The translations under genes were made by a program, and so were the position numbers. A stretch of DNA of 64,000 nucleotides from Tamarix chinensis. Its lineage: Eukaryota; Streptophyta; Magnoliopsida; Caryophyllales; Tamaricaceae. Location: NCBI GenBank assembly GCA_030549775.1, contig CM060177.1, forward strand, positions 34,254,514 to 34,318,513. Direction: 5' to 3'. This document shows positions 59,051 to 64,000 of this stretch, in pieces (the stretch's first letter is position 1; every line of letters starts with the position of its first letter). The notes under the pieces were generated by a model that did not search any database, was not told where the DNA came from, and saw only the letters and a list, made by a program, of their open reading frames with translations.

Positions 59051-59878
59051 AGAGAATATTTGATAAGCTTAGAGAGGTGAAGCTCTATGGTAAGATGGAG
59101 AAGTGTGATTTCATAATGGATAGGGTGATCTTTCTTAATTACATTGTGAGTGGGATGGTATTTGAGTTGATCCATCAAATTTGGAAGCTATACAAACAAG
59201 GCCCATTCCTATTAATGTCTACAAAGTTTGAAGTTTCCATGGGTTGGCCTCATTCTATGAGAGGTTCATTAAAGACTTCTCTGCCATTGCAACACCTATC
59301 ACATAGTTGATGAAGAAAGGAGAGTTCTATTAGAATGATCAAGCGACAAAGGATTTTGAAGACTTGAAGACAAAGCTCTCAAATGCACCGATATTATCAT
59401 TACCTTGTTTTGTTAAATTATTTGAAGTAACATATAACGGGAGTGGTGTAGGCATTGGGAGTGTGCTCTCAAAAGAAAGGAAACCAAGTGCTTTCTTTAG
59501 TGAAATTTTGAATGGCGCAAGACTCAACTATTCGACCTATAATAAAGAGTTCTATGATATTGTGCATTGTTTGGAGACATGGATTCATTACTTGAGACCC
59601 AAGCCCTTTGTACTTCATTCAGGTCATGAGAGTCTAAAGTATCTACATGGTCAAAAGAAGGTGAGTCTGAAACATACTAAGTGATAAGCTTCTTGCACAT
59701 ATTTGTGTTCTCTACAAGACATATGGATGGCAAAGAAAATGTTGTGGCGGATGCATTATCTAGGAAGATCATAGTACTTACCATAATGGATACAAAGTTT
59801 TTGGAGTTTGAAATGGTGAAGAGTCAATATACCATGGATGATGATTTTGCTATGATCTTTAAAGAGTGCAAGAAATAA
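59047..59878 (+). pseudogene. Gypsy RT thumb and RNase H remnant
   Basis: After frame changes, LPCFVKLFEVTYNGSGVGIG (RNase H start; the usual D-A-S is N-G-S) is followed by KPSAFFSEILNGARLNYSTY, KEFYDIVHCLETWIHYLRPK and FVLHSGHESLKYL, where the usual HSDHEAL Asp is Gly. KENVVADALSRK marks the end. Two RNase H active-site residues thus look lost. Confidence 0.85.
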
Positions 59879-59919
59879 GGGAGTTATGGATCTTATGTTA
59901 TGTAAGATGGGTTCTTATT

Positions 59920-61039
59920 CAAGCACAACAAATTATGTGTACCAAAAACTTTAGTTCAAGACTTGCTAATCAAAGAGGTGTACGAAGGAGGAATTGCAGG
60001 ATACTTTAGAGTTCACAAGACTTTGGAGTCGCTACAACAACATTTATATTGGCCAAAAATGCAAAGGGGAGTACAAGCCATAGTTCCTAGGTGTGCTACG
60101 TGTTAGAGGAGCAAGAGTTTCTTTCACAAAGGGTTATATATACCTTTACCTATGCCTACTCAACCATGGGAAGGTATTGGTATGGATTTTATTTTAGGAT
60201 TGCCTAGGACACAATGAGGCAAGGATTCTATTATGGTTGTAGTGGATTGATTTTCCAAAATGTTTCATTTTATTCCATGTTACAAGACCAATGATGATAC
60301 TCATATTGTGGATTTATATTTCAAGGAGATCGTGAGGTTGCATGGAATTCTGAGAAGTATTGTTACAGATAGAGATGTGAAGTTTCTAAGATATTTTTGG
60401 AAGACATTATGGCACATGTTGGGAACAAAACTTTTATTTAACACATCGCATCATCCTCAAATGGTTGGAAAAACCAAAGTTACTAATAGAAATTTAGGTA
60501 CTTTGCTAAGGGGATTGGTGAGTAAGAGTGCTAAGGATTAGGACATCAAGTTAGCACATGTGGAGTTTTCTTACAATTGAAGTCCTTCAACAACAATAAG
60601 CTCTAGTTCGTTTGAGATATTATATGGTATTAATCTATATATGTTAATTGATATGATTCCATTAAAGAAGAGTGAAGTAAAGAGTTATGATGCATAAGAA
60701 AGAGTAGAGTTATTTCAAAAACTTCATCAGCAAATCAAGCACAATATTGAGAAGGCAAATGAAGTGTACAAGATAAGGGCAAACAAGCATAAGAGCCAAC
60801 ATAATTTTCAACCGAGAGATTTAGTATGGTTACACTTGAGGAAGGAGAGATTTCCTAATCTAAAGAAACACAAGCTCATGCCAAGGGAAGATGGTCCTTT
60901 TAAAGTACTTCAAAAGGTTGGAGAAAGTATTTATGAGCTTAATTTGCCAGATTCATATGGTAGGGTATCAAGGACATTCAATGTTAGAGACATTAGTCCT
61001 TATTATTACGATATAAATTTGAGGGCAAATTCAAATCAA
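59920..61039 (+). pseudogene. Gypsy integrase remnant
   Basis: The zinc region is partial (VHKTLESLQQHLYWPKMQRG, CATC then stop). Core motifs are [11 protein letters not shown] (first Asp), [12 protein letters not shown] (second Asp) and [20 protein letters not shown], where the catalytic Glu is Lys (AAA at 60476-60478). The C-terminal GPF segment (DGPFKVLQKVGESIYELNLP) ends with RTFNVRDISPYYYD. Several stops fall between. Confidence 0.9.
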
Positions 61040-61053
61040 CAAGGGGAGAATAA

Positions 61054-61330
61054 TGTAAGAGAAAACACTAAATAATTATCTTTCATAATTATGGAACCAA
61101 TTATTCTTCATTTGAAAAGTGTATCCCACAAATTTAAAGAACAATGGATGGTTACGTTGCTAGAAACATAACAAATAAGTAATTAAGTGTCTACGTACAT
61201 GTGCATGGCATGCAGGGAATGATGACCACGTGTTTGGGGGAGCTTCTTTGCAAACATGTTGAGCATTATTAGTAATTAATCTGATTTATTAATTAAGAAG
61301 TAAATTTGGATAATAAAGTTAGCATAAACT
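61054..61330 (+). repeat. 3' LTR of the gypsy element, truncated
   Basis: TGTAAGAGAAAACACTAAAT follows the PPT. Similarity to the 5' LTR stops near 61330 (AGTTAGCATAAACTT). About 730 bp of LTR are missing and replaced by internal sequence belonging to the adjacent minus-strand copia fragment. Confidence 0.8.
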
Positions 61331-61644
61331 TTACTCATAATTTCAATACAAAAATTCTGCACATAATGTCAAAACAAAAATTTTCTATCCTAATGCCAAA
61401 ACTATCATGCATTATCATTCAAGATCTCTTCAAGAATCATGAAAGATCATACTATCACATGCATGATTCACATGTAACATACAATTTTTATAAGGATTCA
61501 AAAAGAATTCCTCAAGATTTAAAAAATTCAATCAAGAAGAATTAAGAATCTTACTTGAACTTTAATGGTGGTACATTTTGGTTGTCGAAACTTTGAGTTA
61601 TTTGTGCGCTTGCAATGTCGACTGCAAAGCCTATTTTGATACCA
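61331..61644 (-). mobile_element. Internal 5' fragment of a minus-strand copia-type element
   Basis: On the minus strand it starts with a PBS-like TGGTATCAAAATAGG (complement of 61630-61644) directly after the LTR at 61649-62460. The rest would be leader and gag start, but no clear gag motif is seen before the junction at 61330. Confidence 0.5.
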
Positions 61645-61648
61645 CTTT

Positions 61649-62460
61649 TGATGTGGAAGATTATCCCTAAACAATCTTCTACAGCCAGGAACTTTTACTT
61701 TGGGTTACAAGTTGCAAAAACTCCACAAACTTTCGACCTCTTCAACTTGAGCTTTGATGATACTCAAACACATTTGTAGGGGTGACGTTAATCTACTCCA
61801 AGATCAATAGCCTTCTAATGAGAAATCCTCCCTTTCTCATTAGAACACTCTTGTACTCTCCAATAAACTCAATTGAATAAGGAGAATAGAAGAAGAAGAA
61901 GAAGACATACACGTTCTCTCGAGTAGCTCTCTTTCAAATTCATATGAACTCTTATTTCATGTTATGTCTACCAAAATCAATATGTACAAGGCTTTATATA
62001 TTCATGCACCCATGCAGGCCTTTTCATTAATAAGCCCACTAATCGGCCCTTATTAATGAAATTAACCTCTAATGCATGGTACCAGCACTTATTTAAAGAG
62101 TTACAATGAAAATTTACAAGTATTACAAAAGTATACAACAAAATCACAAAGCTACACAACTTTAATAATGTAATACATAGATGTAATCATATGTAGTCCA
62201 ACTTTGTGTCTTGTAGCCTTCTTCTTCCTTACACTTTTTAATCCTTGTAACTCCATTGTCATTGTCTTATACATCAAAGATTTTCAATAGTATAAACTTC
62301 TTGCAAACATATACAATACTTACAAGAATTACTTGACAAAATATTAGAAGCATAAGAATTTTCAAACACATTGGGTTTCATCTCCAAGTATGCTAATTCT
62401 TCTTATTCTTCATCATTTAAAGAATAAAATTAAGAATGATCTAGAGATGCTCCTGCATCA
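61649..62460 (-). mobile_element. Copia-type 5' LTR, minus strand, 812 bp
   Basis: On the minus strand it begins TGATGCAGGAGCATCTCTAG and ends ATCTTCCACATCA, followed after four bases by the initiator-Met PBS. Length and PBS suit a copia element. A (GAA)n stretch at 61886-61905 lies in it. No 3' LTR or pol is in the window, so the element is truncated at 61330. Confidence 0.65.
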
Positions 62461-62790
62461 AGGAGACATACTTAGTTGAGGGAAAGAAATTATAATATTT
62501 CTTAACCATGGTTTTGTCCAACTGGATTTTTGAAAGATATAGTCTTAATGATTATAGTAAATATCCAAATATATACACCTAAGAGGAGTATTGTAAATAT
62601 GTTATTTACATATTATTAATGTCCAATTCATGAATCTGTATTATATTAAATTCTAGGTTTAACGACCCATTATTTCCATTAGCTATAATATTTTTCTTTA
62701 TTATGGCTATAACATCCCAATTCTATGCCTCCTCTACCACCATCCATATTCCTTATTCCCCTTTCATAGTAGATGTAGTTAGTATGAATG

Positions 62791-62847
<57 letters not shown>

Positions 62848-63301
62848 ATGGTAAATTGTAAATATAGAAATTATCTCTTCTTTTTCCATCTATCTTATCT
62901 TATTACCTATATTTGAATTGTTCAATATCACTATATAAAATATATTATTATAATTTTACCTTTTGTTGTTGTAATTTCTAGAGTAATAAAAATATTACAC
63001 ACACCATACATAAGCTAATTAATGCACAAGGCAAAAAAATATATATATATTGTTTTACCTTGTTTATATATAATATGATATGATTACGTTAATTTAGTTG
63101 ATATAATCAATTATATTTTTTTTAAATGAAATTGTCCTTACTCTGACAAATTATAATGTCTTACTCCTAAAATGTTAATTTATAACACTTTATTTCGACA
63201 TTAATTAACCAAACGCAGCCCAATGGCTCGCCCCAAGTCATCCATTTCCAGAAGCTCCGAACCTTTACTAATCTAGCGACTAGCGGCAAGTAATCTCATT
63301 T
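62461..63301. other. AT-rich spacer upstream of the thioredoxin gene end
   Basis: No gene recognised. (TA)n at 62792-62842 and a shorter (AT)n near 63040-63051. AATGGCTCGCCCCAAGTCAT near 63223 has higher GC but no identifiable product. Confidence 0.5.
62792..62842. repeat. (TA)n microsatellite
   Basis: About 51 bp of perfect TA repeat. Confidence 0.95.
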
Positions 63302-63685
63302 TCATAAAACGGAAACCACCTTTTCCAACACTAATATACGATTTGGTGAATCAAATAAGGAAGTTAAATGCTTAACCCCAGCATATGCGAACTCATGATC
63401 AAGAAAGAAAAGAGTGCGATATGAACTTCTGGCACAAACAGCGATAACTTTACAATTAAACTCTGTCAAGCATAAGCGAGTCAGGAGTGTACATCGCTGC
63501 ATAAATATTAGGACAAGGGAAGTGAAGAGAAGCAACATCAGAGTGGAAACACAAAACACAATCCAAAGATGAAAAAGACACGTTAAACAAGAAGTTTCAA
63601 GGTTGATAGTGAGTCACCTAAACAAACCAGACTAAAAAAGAAAGAGAACAAAAGACAAAAGAGCCAAGGATGAATATAAACAAGA
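63302..63685 (-). other. Probable 3' UTR of the thioredoxin gene
   Basis: This is the stretch directly downstream (minus strand) of the thioredoxin stop codon. It has no transposon signature and more balanced composition than its surroundings. The polyadenylation site was not located, so the left limit is a guess. Confidence 0.4.
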
Positions 63686-63835
63686 TTAAGACACAGCAAC
63701 AGGCATAGAGTGCACAAGATTGTCTATCCGCTTCCTTATCTCATCCGGATTGGCACCAACAACCTTCTCAACCAGACCATCCTTCATTAACACAAATGTT
63801 GGCATCGCTTTAACCTCCATTGTTGAGGCCACTTC
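63686..63835 (-). CDS. CXXS1: CXXS-type thioredoxin (h-like), last exon only
   Basis: A 150-bp exon follows a canonical acceptor (TTTCATTCAG, complement of 63836-63845) and encodes 49 residues plus TAA. EVASTMEVKAMPTFVLMKDG contains the conserved cis-Pro loop (AMPTF) of thioredoxins, and EKVVGANPDEIRKRIDNLVH is the C-terminal helix. The VKAMPTF plus GANPDEI(K/R)KR combination is that of plant CXXS1-like single-cysteine thioredoxins, which act as disulfide isomerase-type enzymes and not as classical reductants. The active-site exon lies beyond the right edge, so the CXXS versus CXXC assignment rests on the C-terminal half. It is the only host exon here that looks intact and part of a live gene. 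Confidence 0.8.
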   Translation of the reverse strand, partial: EVASTMEVKAMPTFVLMKDGLVEKVVGANPDEIRKRIDNLVHSMPVAVS

Positions 63836-64000
63836 CTGAATGAAACAAACAAGAAAAAGGTTTTCCGTCACAATTACATTATCTGTCAATTATGTACACA
63901 CACACAGACACAGATATATACACATACATACATACACATATATACACACACACGCACACACACATATACATGCATACATACGTCCATATAGAATGCGATT
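63836..64000 (-). repeat. Intron of the thioredoxin gene with (CA)n/(CATA)n microsatellite
   Basis: Interrupted CA, TA and CATA repeats run from about 63897 to 63983 in the intron upstream of the last exon. The intron continues past the window edge. Confidence 0.75.

Larger units (their letters stand above)
56021..61330 (+). mobile_element. Ty3/gypsy retrotransposon with 5' LTR and truncated 3' LTR
   Basis: 5' LTR 56021-57028, PBS TGGTATCCAAGCC (57033-57045, initiator-Met type), gag from 57219, protease, RT, RNase H, integrase, PPT AAGGGGAGAATAA (61041-61053) and a 3' LTR from 61054. The 3' LTR is recognisable for about 280 bp and then is replaced by internal sequence of a minus-strand copia element. 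Domain order is gypsy. No chromodomain was seen after the GPF-type integrase tail. Stops and changed catalytic residues show it is dead. Confidence 0.9.

Overview
This is TE-dense nuclear DNA of a flowering plant, most likely a eudicot (the lineage call is an inference). Supporting signs are AT-rich sequence, Athila-like and other Ty3/gypsy elements, Ty1/copia elements, Cassandra-type TRIMs, hAT and PIF/Harbinger-like elements, GT-AG introns and plant gene families (a cysteine-rich receptor-like kinase, a CXXS-type thioredoxin and a pectin acetylesterase exon). There is no bacterial-style operon and no intact long host gene. Only three traces of host genes were found: a wrecked DUF26 receptor kinase (about 28.37-37.88 kb, minus), a lone pectin acetylesterase last exon (51.4 kb, minus) and the last exon of a thioredoxin at the right edge (63.7 kb, minus).

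Layout. 1-10 kb: a left-truncated Athila-like gypsy element whose 3' noncoding region is split by a 4,659-bp solo LTR with a 5-bp target duplication (3068-7726). 10-14.8 kb: two fragments of a second giant-LTR family (minus) flank a decayed copia pol and LTR, which itself holds a hAT-like element with another small element nested inside. 14.8-26 kb: a giant-LTR tail, a Cassandra relic, a possible LINE relic, then a minus-strand giant LTR (16.5-25.9 kb) interrupted by a second 5,195-bp plus-strand solo LTR (20565-25759) of the same family as the first. 26-38.5 kb: an AT-rich stretch, a copia-type LTR, then the receptor-kinase pseudogene. Its intron carries a full-length but dead copia element (29260-34143) and a Harbinger-like element, and a minus-strand TRIM (38071-38492) lies just upstream. 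38.5-45 kb: gene-free AT-rich DNA with direct duplications and a well-preserved Cassandra element with 5S-rRNA-like LTRs (42491-43244). 45-49 kb: another 3.4-kb giant LTR (minus) and a LINE zinc-finger relic. 50.9-52.6 kb: an element with Harbinger-like ends enclosing the pectin acetylesterase exon. 52.7-54.2 kb: hAT-like sequence with a nested small element. 54.7-62.5 kb: an Athila-like LTR, a decayed gypsy element with its 5' LTR and a truncated 3' LTR, and a copia-type LTR. 62.5-64 kb: spacer and the thioredoxin 3' end.

How it fits together. The window is a stratified nest of retroelements. Order can be read from nesting and target duplications: solo LTR 20565-25759 is younger than the minus LTR it splits, solo LTR 3068-7726 is younger than the Athila-like element, and the copia element is younger than the receptor kinase. 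Every pol region has stops or lost catalytic residues, so none looks able to move on its own. The most distinctive material is the group of giant LTRs (3.4-5.2 kb). They have a promoter-like TATA near the 5' end, a conserved AATAAA near the 3' end and tandem arrays between, and no associated coding region is present anywhere in the window. I saw no undescribed protein-based system. All boundaries and similarities were read by eye without alignment software.
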